Numbered from the stretch's first letter, positions 34,710 to 44,117 are shown. The stretch: DNA of 64,000 bases from Vibrio kanaloae (GCF_024347535.1 NZ_AP025498.1:558001-622000); one strand, 5' to 3'. Made by a program: numbers and translations. Notes: a model not told the origin generated them from the sequence alone.

Positions 34710-36179
34710 CTATGAAAGCAGTTGCTTTAGGGTCAATGGTTGCTCCGCGACACCTAAACGTTGCGCTGCAGTAAGCCCTTGCTTATCTTGGTAGCACAGA
34801 TTGTGCCAAGCTCTAAATATGTCGAGTAATGGAAGAATTCCTCCAGGACGAAGTTTACGTCTAGGTTCATTAATGAAGCTATCAAATAAGACTTGAAAAC
34901 GCTGTTGATAGAACTTAGTTTGCTGTATTGAGGCGATGTTAAACCACTGTTTTGGCTCGGGATTACTACCAGTTAGGTAGCAAATTCCTTTTTGATTATA
35001 ACCTTGATTTGCGATAGCCCAACGATCACGCCACCAACTCATATGAACAATGTCGATTTTTTCAAAACTTTGACCATCTTGCCAGCCCGAATCTTCCTCT
35101 ACATACATAAGGTCAATATTTTGACTCTGGATGCGCGGCAAACATACGCTTAGGGCGGCAGACCTTAGTAATGGGTCTTGTGGCATATAGATAGCGACGT
35201 GTTTATTCTCATCACACATGTCAAGTACATGTAGAAAGTGAGCATAGGAGGTGTAAGGTGGTCGAACTAGCGCCCCTTTCGAAGGGTAGCTAAACGTGGT
35301 GAGGTTACCCATAGGATCCTCAACGTTTCCTCTCGCAAGAATGACTTGGTATTGCTGTTCAATGCGTTCTTTCAGTTTGTCAGAGGGCTGAGGTATTTCT
35401 AGGTTAGCTTCTGAAGAGTGTTCTTTGGATACAAAGCGCGCAACATCATCATAAGGGTTATGATCAACATTCCCTGACGGTTCTTCATTTTGAGAGTAAT
35501 TAACGTGTTGGCAAAGGATATAGCCGGAATGGGCCTCGCCAGTCGCGATCCAAACGACGCCATTATTACTTTGCGGCTGCAAGCGCTGATAATGGGAAGC
35601 GAATTGATAGTCTTGAGCATGGTTAACCCATCGTGCATCTATCATCGCTAACTTGCGACGACAACGGCTCGCGATATGGTCAACATGATCGTAGAAAGTC
35701 TTAGGGTTGATATCAAGCTTTCTACAGATTTCACGTACGGAATAGCCCATGAACAATAAGCCCATAAGGTTTTCTTGAAACTGAAGTTTTTTATTGGATC
35801 CAGACCACTTGTCAACGAAGGTGGATTGACAGTCTTTGCATCGATATCTTTGCTTGTCGCCACTATAGCCAAAGGCATGATAAAGGTGCTTGTGGGTATG
35901 GACCGATAAGCCGAAATTATCGCAATCATCATTGCGACAAGCAGGAAGGCCATCGCTGTGAAGTTGTCGTAGGCGATGAAGTTCGCTTAACACTTCACGA
36001 TTGTTAAGTAAGGGGGGGAAAGCTCCACACTCACGACAAACCATCGCTGGACGCTTAGGATTCGCATGTTGCAAAACATATCGTTTTGCATCGCTCAAGC
36101 CAAAGTTGTCACACGCCAATGTTTTACAAAAGTTGAGTTGTAATCCATCCGCATCTTTTGGCAGCTTGTCGTTGGACAC
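34710..36179 (-). CDS. Zinc-ribbon/HTH protein resembling an IS1-type transposase, probably domesticated
   Basis: Protein of 489 residues that I know only as a conserved Vibrionaceae type without a function. Two paired-cysteine modules share an internal repeat (CDNFGLS occurs twice): C..C with CRECG, then CRNDDC with YRCKDCQSTFVDKW. A helix-turn-helix GYSVREICRKLDINPKTFYDHVDHI follows, then a long C-terminal region. This order recalls IS1/IS1595 transposases, but no terminal inverted repeats or target duplication are visible. I chose GTG 36179 (GAGGGGG upstream). The open frame to the TTG at 36257 would translate a perfect hairpin. It lies 118 bases after deoD on the same strand. Confidence 0.75.
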   Translation of the reverse strand: MSNDKLPKDADGLQLNFCKTLACDNFGLSDAKRYVLQHANPKRPAMVCRECGAFPPLLNNREVLSELHRLRQLHSDGLPACRNDDCDNFGLSVHTHKHLYHAFGYSGDKQRYRCKDCQSTFVDKWSGSNKKLQFQENLMGLLFMGYSVREICRKLDINPKTFYDHVDHIASRCRRKLAMIDARWVNHAQDYQFASHYQRLQPQSNNGVVWIATGEAHSGYILCQHVNYSQNEEPSGNVDHNPYDDVARFVSKEHSSEANLEIPQPSDKLKERIEQQYQVILARGNVEDPMGNLTTFSYPSKGALVRPPYTSYAHFLHVLDMCDENKHVAIYMPQDPLLRSAALSVCLPRIQSQNIDLMYVEEDSGWQDGQSFEKIDIVHMSWWRDRWAIANQGYNQKGICYLTGSNPEPKQWFNIASIQQTKFYQQRFQVLFDSFINEPRRKLRPGGILPLLDIFRAWHNLCYQDKQGLTAAQRLGVAEQPLTLKQLLS

Positions 36180-36180
36180 A

Positions 36181-36225
36181 ATCGCCCCCTCGGGGTTATT
36201 TAGGCAGCCAAGCGAACTTGGCTGC
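36181..36225 (-). promoter_or_regulatory. Hairpins in the leader of the transposase-like gene
   Basis: A perfect 9-base stem GCAGCCAAG / CTTGGCTGC with loop CGAA or TTCG (36204-36225) is followed by a small CCCC-GA-GGGG stem (about 36185-36194) that includes the ribosome site of the GTG start. No T run follows, so it is more likely a translational control or processing element than the deoD terminator. Confidence 0.55.
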
Positions 36226-36297
36226 GTGGTATTGCGTTTCAAACTATCTATTAGCAAAAATACAGTTAGTGTTAGAAATGCATCTATTGTCTAATGA

Positions 36298-37008
36298 TTA
36301 GATGTTGATTGCAGTCTCTAAAGCGACTTTCATCATGTCGTTGAACGACTTTTGACGCTCTTCTGAGCTTAGTTTCTCACCACGAATTATATGATCAGAA
36401 ACTGTCAGAATAGTCAGTGCTTTAGCACCTAGATCCGCAGCAACACCGTAAATACCAGCCGCTTCCATATCAACACCAAGAATGCCTAGTTTTTCCATTT
36501 TTTCGAAAAGGTCAGCTTCTGGTGTGTAGAAAAGGTCTGCAGAAAATACGTTACCTACTTTTACTGGAACTTCCTGCGCTCGTGCTTGATTTACCGCTTC
36601 TTCTAGAAGATCGAAATCAGCGATAGCTGCGAAGTCGTGGTTGTTGAAACGAATTCGGTTAACTTTTGAATCGGTAGATGCACCCATGCCAATAACAACG
36701 TCCATTAGTTTAACGTCGTCACGTACTGCGCCACAGCTACCAACACGAATAACATTTTTGACGCCGTACTCAGCAATAAGCTCGTGTACGTAGATGCAAC
36801 ATGATGGAATACCCATACCGTGACCCATTACAGAAACTTTTTTACCTTTGTAAGTGCCTGTGTAACCAAACATGTTACGAACGTCACAAACTTGCTTCAC
36901 ATCATCAAGGAATGTTTCAGCAATGTATTTTGCGCGAAGCGGATCGCCCGGCATAAGTACTGTTTCTGCGAAATCACCAGCTTGCGCGTTAATATGAGGT
37001 GTAGCCAT
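36298..37008 (-). CDS. deoD: Purine nucleoside phosphorylase DeoD
   Basis: Cytoplasmic enzyme of 236 residues that cleaves purine (deoxy)nucleosides with phosphate. It is the hexameric low-molecular-weight type: [30 protein letters not shown] at the N-terminus, the phosphate site [20 protein letters not shown] with the ribose-binding Met-Glu, and the catalytic Asp in [10 protein letters not shown]. It stands apart from a deoABC operon, so it is likely a second copy (V. cholerae has two). GGAGAACG precedes the ATG. Confidence 0.96.
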   Translation of the reverse strand: MATPHINAQAGDFAETVLMPGDPLRAKYIAETFLDDVKQVCDVRNMFGYTGTYKGKKVSVMGHGMGIPSCCIYVHELIAEYGVKNVIRVGSCGAVRDDVKLMDVVIGMGASTDSKVNRIRFNNHDFAAIADFDLLEEAVNQARAQEVPVKVGNVFSADLFYTPEADLFEKMEKLGILGVDMEAAGIYGVAADLGAKALTILTVSDHIIRGEKLSSEERQKSFNDMMKVALETAINI

Positions 37009-37124
37009 GGTCGTTCTCCAAAGTTTAAACGGTAATGATAGGAACTAGATTGAGTAAATTACCGATTCTGTTGAATTGAATTCATTTTGTTGAGGCAATA
37101 TTAGCGAGTTAAAACGAGGCTCCA

Positions 37125-37140
37125 TGAGATGTTTGTCACA
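37125..37140. promoter_or_regulatory. CRP-like site upstream of deoD
   Basis: TGAGA-TGTTTG-TCACA matches the CRP consensus at 9 of 10 positions, 117 bases upstream of the deoD start. CRP control of nucleoside catabolism is known in relatives. The rest of the 346-base gap to the next gene shows no further feature. Confidence 0.5.
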
Positions 37141-37354
37141 AAATGGTTCTGCACTTACAGTTTTATTATTATAGATAACTAAATATGTTGAAATCGTAAA
37201 GGCAATCGATTTTGTGTGGTTAAATCGCTTGGAATCAAAAGAAGAACACGCATATTAAGAGCAAGATGGATATGCATTTACGTCAACTAATCATTGTAGA
37301 GACGTTTTATCAGCGATAATCTAAACTTTGATAAAAGACAAACCAAGGAATTGT

Positions 37355-38332
37355 ATGTCCTATTGCGCTAACTCGACGCTTTTGATCTCTATGAAAACAC
37401 AACTACGTAAGATCGCGCTGTTTGCCGTGAAAACGACTTTGCTTGTCGGAGTGACGACGGCTTCATCGTGGGTATCAGCGGCGACTTTTGAGTTACCTTC
37501 TGCTGAAAGTCGCATAGTAGGCAGAATACAGCAACATGAAGTCGTTGAGGGTGAAACGTTAGCGATTATTGCCAAGCAGTACGATATTGGCTTTCTTTCG
37601 TTGATGGCAGCAAACAAAGGTGTGGACCCTTTTCTCCCAAAGGTAGGTTATGTATTAAGTATTCCTAGCCGTTTTATTTTACCGGACACTCCAAGGGAAG
37701 GGATTGTCATTAACCTTGCAGAGCTAAGGTTGTATTACTTTGAGCCTACTAAAAATCTGGTCCATGTCTTCCCAGTCGGAATCGGGCGGGTGGGGCGTGA
37801 TACTCCAGAAATGATCACCAAGATAAGCCAGAAAAGACCAAACCCGACTTGGACCCCTCCCAACTCAATTCGTAAAGAGTATCTAGAGAAGGGAATTGAG
37901 TTACCACGAGTGGTTCCCGCAGGGCCGGAGAATCCGCTTGGTGAATATGCATTGAGACTTGCATATGGTATCGGGGATTATTTGATACACGGCACGAACA
38001 AAGATTTTGGAATAGGCTTGCGAGTCAGTTCTGGGTGTATACGTATGGAACCTAAAGATATTGAATGGCTCTTTGAGCAGGTCAGCCGTGGTGAGCAAGT
38101 CACAATAATTGATGAGCCGATTAAAGTATCTCTCGAACCAGACAGAAGTGTGTTCGTTGAAGCGCACGAACCATTGACGAGAAGTGACGGTTCTAAGAAA
38201 TCTCTACAAATTCCGGTCGAATTGAAATGGTGGCTGGAAGATGCAGAGCTGCCTAACTCAAAAGCGAAAGCGGTTATCTTTGCTCAAAACGGTGTGCCTG
38301 TTGAGATAGCACCACCTGTGATTGAGTTTTAA
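37355..38332 (+). CDS. L,D-transpeptidase with LysM domain (ErfK/YbiS type)
   Basis: Exported peptidoglycan enzyme of 325 residues. A signal peptide (MKTQLRKIALFAVKTTLLVG...SWVSA) precedes a LysM module (HEVVEGETLAIIAKQYDIGFLSLMAANKG). The YkuD catalytic domain follows, ending in HGTN...GLRVSSGCIRM with the active-site Cys. ErfK-type enzymes link Braun lipoprotein to the cell wall, and a lipoprotein with a C-terminal lysine is encoded convergently next door. I chose ATG 37355 because AAGGA precedes it. The ATG at 37391 gives a cleaner signal peptide but has no ribosome site. Confidence 0.92.
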   Translation: MSYCANSTLLISMKTQLRKIALFAVKTTLLVGVTTASSWVSAATFELPSAESRIVGRIQQHEVVEGETLAIIAKQYDIGFLSLMAANKGVDPFLPKVGYVLSIPSRFILPDTPREGIVINLAELRLYYFEPTKNLVHVFPVGIGRVGRDTPEMITKISQKRPNPTWTPPNSIRKEYLEKGIELPRVVPAGPENPLGEYALRLAYGIGDYLIHGTNKDFGIGLRVSSGCIRMEPKDIEWLFEQVSRGEQVTIIDEPIKVSLEPDRSVFVEAHEPLTRSDGSKKSLQIPVELKWWLEDAELPNSKAKAVIFAQNGVPVEIAPPVIEF

Positions 38333-38402
38333 TTCGATGACTCCTGTGGAAAGCGATACGGCTTCTCTCTCCTTGACCTTCATTTTTCTTATTTCAAATA
38401 AA

Positions 38403-38430
38403 AGCACCACTTCCGTCAAGAGGTGGTGCT
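38403..38430 (-). terminator. Terminator of the lipoprotein gene
   Basis: Stem AGCACCAC / GTGGTGCT with a 12-base loop, followed on the minus strand by TTTTATTT, 67 bases after the lipoprotein stop. Confidence 0.8.
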
Positions 38431-38496
38431 ATCTAATTACTGCTTTTTATTTCTACGACTTATTTGATTTAAAGCGCAATAGCGCTTGTATCTCAA

Positions 38497-38763
38497 TTAC
38501 TTCGTGTAAGACTCTGCAATGTTGTCGATACGGTCGTTAGCACGATCCGCTTCTTCTTTTGCTGCCATAGCGGCTGCAGATGCTTCTTGAGCCTTCATTT
38601 CAGCGGCAGCTTTGTCACTCTTAAGCGCTTCAACTTCGTTGCTTAGTTCAGCAACTTGGTTAGTCAATTGATCCATTTCTGACATTGCAGCCTCTTCTGG
38701 CTCAGAAGAACAACCAGCTAGAATGAAAACTGAGGCTGCAGCTGCGATTAATGTCTTATTCAT
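38497..38763 (-). CDS. lpp: Lpp-type major outer-membrane lipoprotein
   Basis: Lipoprotein of 88 residues. The signal peptide ends in the lipobox LAGC, so the mature protein begins Cys-Ser-Ser. The rest is a heptad-like coiled coil (NQVAELSNEVEALKSDKAAAEMKAQEASAAAMAAKEEADRANDRID in segments) ending in SYTK, whose terminal lysine can be joined to peptidoglycan. I chose ATG 38763 (AAGGAG upstream) over longer frames. Abundant Lpp proteins tie the outer membrane to the wall; the convergent L,D-transpeptidase is the natural partner. Confidence 0.9.
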   Translation of the reverse strand: MNKTLIAAAASVFILAGCSSEPEEAAMSEMDQLTNQVAELSNEVEALKSDKAAAEMKAQEASAAAMAAKEEADRANDRIDNIAESYTK

Positions 38764-39125
38764 AAGAACTCCTTGCTTATTTATCATCAAAAGATGCGCT
38801 ATACATTTTTTATCATATAGTCGCTTCATTAATGATTGTAGCGACTAATTTTTTAAGCGCAAAATCAATAACTAAAGAAATTGTTAAATTTTTGAGGTAA
38901 TTAGCTAGCTATCACAGTCTGTTTCATTTTTGAGATGGCGGTATTGGAATCAATTTTTGTCTCATTTAGTAGAGCTATCCCTTTGTTAGCAATGTATACA
39001 ATGCTCTAGTGAACTTATAGATAACGGGATAAATTTACTGTGATCTCTATCCTTAGAAAGTACTTTCGCGGTATCATGTCACGTTAAAATAATTTTATTC
39101 AATACCATCATGACTGGAGAGTCCT
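38764..39125. other. Divergent promoter region lpp / helicase
   Basis: Gap of 362 bases, AT-rich. It must hold the lpp promoter and the leader of the helicase gene, but I see no hairpin or operator I can name. Confidence 0.4.
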
Positions 39126-40457
39126 TTGCACTTTAAAGATTTAGGCTTAGATAATCGCTTACTGAAGAACTTAAAACATTATGACTTTAAGAAAGCGACA
39201 GAGATCCAATCGAAAGCGATCCCTGTTGTTATTGCCGGTAAGGATCTATTGGCTTCATCAAAAACGGGATCCGGCAAAACATTGGCGTTTGTGTTGCCGA
39301 TGATACACAAAGCATTAAAAACCAAAGCGTTTTCTGCTCGTGATCCTCGTGGTGTAATTTTGGCTCCTACTCGTGAATTAGCGAAGCAAGTCTACGGCGA
39401 ATTACGTAGCATGCTTGGTGGCTTGTCTTATGAAGCGGCACTGATCTTAGGTGGTGAAAACTTCAACGACCAAGTTAAAGCATTGCGTAAATACCCTCGC
39501 TTTATCGTGGCGACTCCAGGCCGTCTTGCTGATCACCTAGAACATCGCTCATTGTTCCTCGATGGTGTTGAAACGCTAATCCTTGATGAAGCTGACCGTA
39601 TGCTGGATTTAGGTTTCGCACCTGAATTGCGTCGCATTGCGAATGCAGCTAAGCACCGTCGTCGTCAAACGTTGATGTTCTCTGCGACGCTTGATCACGC
39701 GGAAGTGAATGGCATTGCAAATGAAATGCTAGACGCACCTAAGCGAATCTCTGTAGGTGTTTCTAACGAGCAGCACCTTGATATTACTCAGAAGTTTTAC
39801 CTGTGTGATCACCTCGACCACAAAGAAGCTATTTTAGATCGTGTATTAGAAGAAGCTGAGTACCGTCAAGTGATGATCTTTACAGCAACTCGTGCCGATA
39901 CTGATCGTCTAACAGAAAAATTGAACGAGAAGAAGCTTAAAGCGGTGGCCCTGAGTGGTAATCTAAACCAAACGCAACGAAATGCCATCATGAGCCAGTT
40001 CGAGCGTGCGGTTTATAAGATCTTAGTAACAACAGACGTTGCTTCACGTGGTATTGATATTCCAAATGTAAGCCACGTTATCAACTTTGATATGCCTAAG
40101 CACACGGAAGAGTATGTTCACCGTGTTGGCCGTACTGGTCGTGCTGGCAATAAAGGTGACGCGATTTCTTTGGTTGGCCCAAAAGATTGGGATAGCTTTA
40201 AGCGTGTTGAACTATATTTGCAACAAGACCTGACTTTCTCTGTGCTAGAAGGCCTAAAAGGCAAATTCAAAGGCATTAAACCACGTAAACCTGCTTTTGC
40301 TAAAGGTGCTCCAGCGAAGAAGAAAGCGAACACTCAAGCTAAGAAAACACCTAAGAAACCGGTTAAGCGCGATAAGAGCTTCCACCAGAATGTGGCTGTG
40401 GGCGATACTGTCTTTATCCCTAAGAAGAAAGTCGCACCAAAATTGGACGACGAGTAA
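39126..40457 (+). CDS. DEAD-box ATP-dependent RNA helicase
   Basis: RNA helicase of 443 residues. All core motifs are visible: F and Q motif (FKDLGL, ATEIQSKAIP), I (ASSKTGSGKT), Ia (PTRELAKQ), Ib (TPGRL), II (LDEADR), III (FSATL), IV (IFTATRAD), V (TTDVASRGID) and VI (HRVGRTGRAG). A basic tail (about 385-430) is rich in Lys and Pro and probably contacts RNA. The start is TTG, with GGAGAG at the right spacing. It resembles the SrmB/RhlE group, but I do not assign a specific symbol. Confidence 0.95.
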   Translation: MHFKDLGLDNRLLKNLKHYDFKKATEIQSKAIPVVIAGKDLLASSKTGSGKTLAFVLPMIHKALKTKAFSARDPRGVILAPTRELAKQVYGELRSMLGGLSYEAALILGGENFNDQVKALRKYPRFIVATPGRLADHLEHRSLFLDGVETLILDEADRMLDLGFAPELRRIANAAKHRRRQTLMFSATLDHAEVNGIANEMLDAPKRISVGVSNEQHLDITQKFYLCDHLDHKEAILDRVLEEAEYRQVMIFTATRADTDRLTEKLNEKKLKAVALSGNLNQTQRNAIMSQFERAVYKILVTTDVASRGIDIPNVSHVINFDMPKHTEEYVHRVGRTGRAGNKGDAISLVGPKDWDSFKRVELYLQQDLTFSVLEGLKGKFKGIKPRKPAFAKGAPAKKKANTQAKKTPKKPVKRDKSFHQNVAVGDTVFIPKKKVAPKLDDE

Positions 40458-40490
40458 CCAATCAGTGTGAGCTAAACTGACGTAAATAAA

Positions 40491-40514
40491 AACCGCCGAT
40501 AATGGCGGTTTTTT
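40491..40514. terminator. Terminator between the helicase and tlh genes
   Basis: Stem AACCGCC / GGCGGTT with loop GATAAT followed by TTTTT, 34 bases after the helicase stop. A run of A on the left could let it act on both strands. Confidence 0.9.
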
Positions 40515-40623
40515 GTATCTGAAGCTTATTTGTATCGACTTTCGCTATTGAAGGCACCCCCAATTGAAAAAGTGAACTAAAACAGTAGAACCTTTCATTT
40601 ACGTCTGACGGTCATTTCAATGA

Positions 40624-41871
40624 TTAGAAATCGAACGTCGAGAATGAATACGCCAAGATATGATCTGCGATGTATTTGTGCGTTGCTGTCGTTGGGTGTG
40701 TAACTCCCCAAAATACATAACTGTCAGAACCATATGTAGCACAATCGTTTGTTAGGTTATGGCTTTGCAAATAGTCGGTTGATGAGCTTCTGCGAATATC
40801 CAGGCAAGCGTCACTCGCGTTTCGAAATCCATGCTGCTCTGGGTTATCAGTAATACTTGCGAAGAGTGCATTTGCGTCAAACAGTACCACGTTTTTTCCC
40901 ATGCTTTGGTAATACTCGGCTTGGGTTTTGATAAATTTATTGAACTCCAAAATCTTGCCACGAACTTTGATAATTTCTTGCTCTGTCGAGTATTTGAATT
41001 GCGGAGCCTCTGTGGCATCTGGCAATGTGAACAGCAAGATATTGTTTGCCCCAGACTCTGTTAAGCGGATCAAAGCGCTGCTGAAATCGGCTTTGACATC
41101 AGCGACTTCTCGGTTGTAATTCATGAAATCATTGAGGCCAAACTCTAGAGTAAACAGTGAATTCTCCGGACGATAGTTTTTCGCTAATTTCATATAGGTT
41201 AAGTACGACGTTACCTGGTCATAAACGCCAGTCAGCGCAACGTATTGATTAGTCCCGGCCGCTCCACCGACAGCCCAATTATACAACGGGACATCTTTGG
41301 CTTTTGCTAAATACTCAGTCCAGACGAGCCCGTTTGAAAAATGGCCTAAAAACCATGAGTTAGCATTGGGGAAAATCCATTGAGAGCCATTAAATAGGTT
41401 CCCTGTATCTGAAAGGCTATCACCAAAAGTGACAATGCGATTAATGGCATTGGATTGAACAACGTTATCGTTGGTCCAGATGGAGTGGTTGTAAGAGAAG
41501 CGATTGTCTGCCGCAAAGTAGGTGATATCTGCGACATCATGTTGGATGTCGAGAGTTTGTTCACAACGCTCTTTGATTTCGGATTGAGGTACATCGCTGT
41601 AGAACATGTTTTTGAAGGAAACAGAAGACCACCAATATCCGTTAATCGTGTAATCATCGCCATTTTCTTTTTTTGCCCATTGCCAATCTGTACCTGGAGA
41701 GTCGTGCGATGCATCGGTTCGGTACCAACATCGAACATACGAATAGGTTTCTGAACCCTGTGTGCTGAGAACCTGCGCAGATGTGATGGATTGCGGTGTT
41801 GGCACCGAATCTTCAGTTGCATAAGCACCAAAAGGTATAGTTAACGCGAGTATTAAAGCGGTATTTTTCAT
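40624..41871 (-). CDS. tlh: Thermolabile hemolysin/lecithinase-type phospholipase (GDSL)
   Basis: Secreted SGNH-family phospholipase/lysophospholipase of 415 residues. A signal peptide (MKNTALILALTIPFGAYA) is followed by an N-terminal domain of about 120 residues with WYRTD typical of Vibrio TLH/VHH. The catalytic SGNH domain follows: block I TFGDSLSDTGN (nucleophile Ser), block II in WAVGGAAG, block III FGLNDF and block V with Asp and His in VTHPTTATH. I chose ATG 41871 over 41904 because it starts a clean signal peptide. It is divergent from lipA-lipB. Confidence 0.93.
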   Translation of the reverse strand: MKNTALILALTIPFGAYATEDSVPTPQSITSAQVLSTQGSETYSYVRCWYRTDASHDSPGTDWQWAKKENGDDYTINGYWWSSVSFKNMFYSDVPQSEIKERCEQTLDIQHDVADITYFAADNRFSYNHSIWTNDNVVQSNAINRIVTFGDSLSDTGNLFNGSQWIFPNANSWFLGHFSNGLVWTEYLAKAKDVPLYNWAVGGAAGTNQYVALTGVYDQVTSYLTYMKLAKNYRPENSLFTLEFGLNDFMNYNREVADVKADFSSALIRLTESGANNILLFTLPDATEAPQFKYSTEQEIIKVRGKILEFNKFIKTQAEYYQSMGKNVVLFDANALFASITDNPEQHGFRNASDACLDIRRSSSTDYLQSHNLTNDCATYGSDSYVFWGVTHPTTATHKYIADHILAYSFSTFDF

Positions 41872-42243
41872 CACTGGATCTCTTGTTGTATTTAGGTAAG
41901 CCAAACAAAGACGTTGTTGCTTGTTTATAATTGAACATCTGTGTAACTGGTACGACCTATACCTAAAATCAATAACTTACGTCAATGCATTCGGGCTTGT
42001 TTCGATTCATAACTGGCATAAACATCAAATTTTCAACGAGTTTTCAGTTGTGCAATCACCAAGGTAAGAGACGCAATGTGCTAATTTATCTTTTGTCTTA
42101 CGAGTAACAATTATCGATGTTAATTGCAGCTGTTTAATTTAAGTTAGAAATCACAAATATCGATCCCTTATTTTTTATTTTACAAAATTATAACCTACGG
42201 TTCTTTTACTCATCAGAGGTCTAATCTGTTTAAGGAAAGAACA
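41872..42243. other. Divergent control region tlh / lipA
   Basis: Gap of 372 bases without a gene. It presumably holds both promoters of the exoenzyme cluster. I found no convincing CRP, Fur or quorum-regulator site by eye. Confidence 0.4.
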
Positions 42244-43185
42244 TTGAAAAAGATATTCATTTGGGTAATTACCTACCTATTTTGCTTTAGTGCCTATGCT
42301 GGTACGAGTGCTTCGGCATTGGAAGCAAGCGGTTACACTGAAACGAAATATCCTATTGTGTTAGTACATGGGTTATTTGGTTTTGATACCTTGGCTGGTG
42401 TTGATTACTTTTATGGCATACCAGAATCTCTAGCAAAAGATGGCGCGAGGGTATACGTCGCTCAGGTATCGGCGACCAACAGCTCTGAAGTTCGAGGAGA
42501 GCAGTTACTTGCTCAAGTTGAAACGCTTATAGCAGCGACGGGGGCGAGTAAGGTTAATTTGATAGGGCATAGTCATGGAGGACCGACAGCCCGTTATGTG
42601 GCATCAGTTCGCCCTGATCTCGTTTCGTCTGTTACGAGTATCGGTGGTGTCCATAAAGGCTCAAAAGTGGCCGACCTAGTACGTGGAACTGTCGCAGAAG
42701 GCTCACCAACAGAAGATATTGCCGTTAAGCTAGCTGGTGGGTTAACGACACTTATTAACTTGTTGTCTGGTGGTTCAGACCTAGACCAAGACGGGCTTGC
42801 TTCCCTAGAAGCCCTAACGACAGAGGGCTCATTGGCGTTTAATCAGTTTTACCCTGAGGGGGTTCCTACCTCTGAATGTGGTGATGGTGAGTGGCAGGCG
42901 AGTAATGGCGTTTATTACTATTCGTGGACAGGGTCATCCACTTTTACCAACCTTCTTGATCCTACCGACGGAGCGATGACAATCCTTGGCTTAGCCTTCA
43001 ATGAACCGAATGACGGACTAGTGGGAGCATGCAGCGCGCATTTAGGCAAAGTGATAGGGGATGACTACAAAATGAATCACCTCGATGAGATCAATGGAAT
43101 GCTGGGTATTCATCACCTGTTTGAAACCGATCCGGTGACTTTATATCGTCAACACGCTAATCGATTGAAGTTAAGTGGCCTGTAG
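42244..43185 (+). CDS. lipA: Secreted triacylglycerol lipase LipA
   Basis: Secreted lipase of 313 residues in bacterial lipase family I. A signal peptide (residues 1-19, ending CFSAYA) precedes the alpha/beta hydrolase fold. The oxyanion segment is VLVHGLFG, the nucleophile elbow is IGHSHGGPTARY and the catalytic His is near the end (KMNHLDEIN). Two cysteines (SECGDGEW and VGACSAH) match the conserved disulfide. The start is TTG with AAGGAAAG upstream. Its folding should need the chaperone encoded 35 bases downstream. Secretion is probably by type II. Confidence 0.94.
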   Translation: MKKIFIWVITYLFCFSAYAGTSASALEASGYTETKYPIVLVHGLFGFDTLAGVDYFYGIPESLAKDGARVYVAQVSATNSSEVRGEQLLAQVETLIAATGASKVNLIGHSHGGPTARYVASVRPDLVSSVTSIGGVHKGSKVADLVRGTVAEGSPTEDIAVKLAGGLTTLINLLSGGSDLDQDGLASLEALTTEGSLAFNQFYPEGVPTSECGDGEWQASNGVYYYSWTGSSTFTNLLDPTDGAMTILGLAFNEPNDGLVGACSAHLGKVIGDDYKMNHLDEINGMLGIHHLFETDPVTLYRQHANRLKLSGL

Positions 43186-43220
43186 TTCGCAGTGTCATTG
43201 ATTAAGGTAACAAGGAAACC

Positions 43221-44117
43221 ATGATGACAAAGACCGCCATTTTTTCGATAACTACGATAGCCCTGATGAGTATAGCGGCGGTCTTTTTATATGTAGAAAA
43301 AGACGATTTGAAATCAAACAATAATAGGGAACAAGAGGGCTCTTCATTGAAAATAGCTTCGCAGCAAGATACCGATATTGATACAGCTTCAACCAAAGAC
43401 ATGATGGAATATTTCGTATCAGGTAATACAAAGTTAACCCTTGAAGATATTCGGACTAACGTTGAGAAACACTACGCGCAATCACAAGTTGCAGTTGTTG
43501 ATGAAGCACTATTTTCAAAATATATTGCGTATAAGTCGGCACTGGCTTCACTGGATGTGGGGGTTAACATTGTCTCAGTTTCTGTTGAGGATTTACGTCT
43601 GCTTAATCAAGCGCTGCTCGACCTTCAAGCTCAGTTTTTTAATGAGGGCGAGATAAGTATCCTGTTTACGCATGATAATCGAATGAGGGAGATCGCTCTT
43701 GAAAAGTTGTTACTTAAACAAGAGGGGTTGCAAGGGGAGGAGTACCAGCAGCGGCTTGAGTTATATATGTTAGATCAGCCTGATTATGTGCAGTCGAGTT
43801 TTACAAACCAGAGATTACTGCAACAGCTATCAAATTCCGAGGCCATGGATCAGCAGGACAAATATTTGCTGAGAAGTGAACTCGTGGGTGAAAAGGCTGC
43901 TCTGAGGCTTGAAGCACTTGATAAGCAAAGAGCGAACTTTGAAGGAACCCTAGAAATATATCTTACAGAACGAAATGAGATTTTGGATGATTCAGTACTC
44001 TCGGCACTTGAACAACAAGAGAGGATTACTCAGCTTAGGAATACACATTTTCTGCCACAGGAGTTTAGAAGAGTAGAAGCGATTGAAAGAATCAGATCAG
44101 CAGAGCTTAGCCAATAA
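43221..44117 (+). CDS. lipB: Lipase-specific foldase LipB/LifO
   Basis: Membrane-anchored periplasmic steric chaperone of 298 residues that folds LipA before secretion. One N-terminal transmembrane helix (about 5-24) precedes a variable linker and the long helical domain (about 55-295, rich in Gln, Glu and Leu). The region MMEYFVSGNTKLTLEDIR corresponds to the conserved foldase motif. AAGGAAACC precedes the ATG. Its place directly after lipA supports the assignment. Confidence 0.9.
   Translation: MMTKTAIFSITTIALMSIAAVFLYVEKDDLKSNNNREQEGSSLKIASQQDTDIDTASTKDMMEYFVSGNTKLTLEDIRTNVEKHYAQSQVAVVDEALFSKYIAYKSALASLDVGVNIVSVSVEDLRLLNQALLDLQAQFFNEGEISILFTHDNRMREIALEKLLLKQEGLQGEEYQQRLELYMLDQPDYVQSSFTNQRLLQQLSNSEAMDQQDKYLLRSELVGEKAALRLEALDKQRANFEGTLEIYLTERNEILDDSVLSALEQQERITQLRNTHFLPQEFRRVEAIERIRSAELSQ

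Noticed and set aside
36204..36225. Hairpin considered as the deoD terminator
   Set aside because: No T run follows on the minus strand (CTAAATAACC), and it sits next to the ribosome site of the next gene.
34630..36300. Intact insertion sequence around the transposase-like gene
   Set aside because: I found no terminal inverted repeats or flanking target duplications by eye, and the protein lacks an obvious complete DDE pattern.
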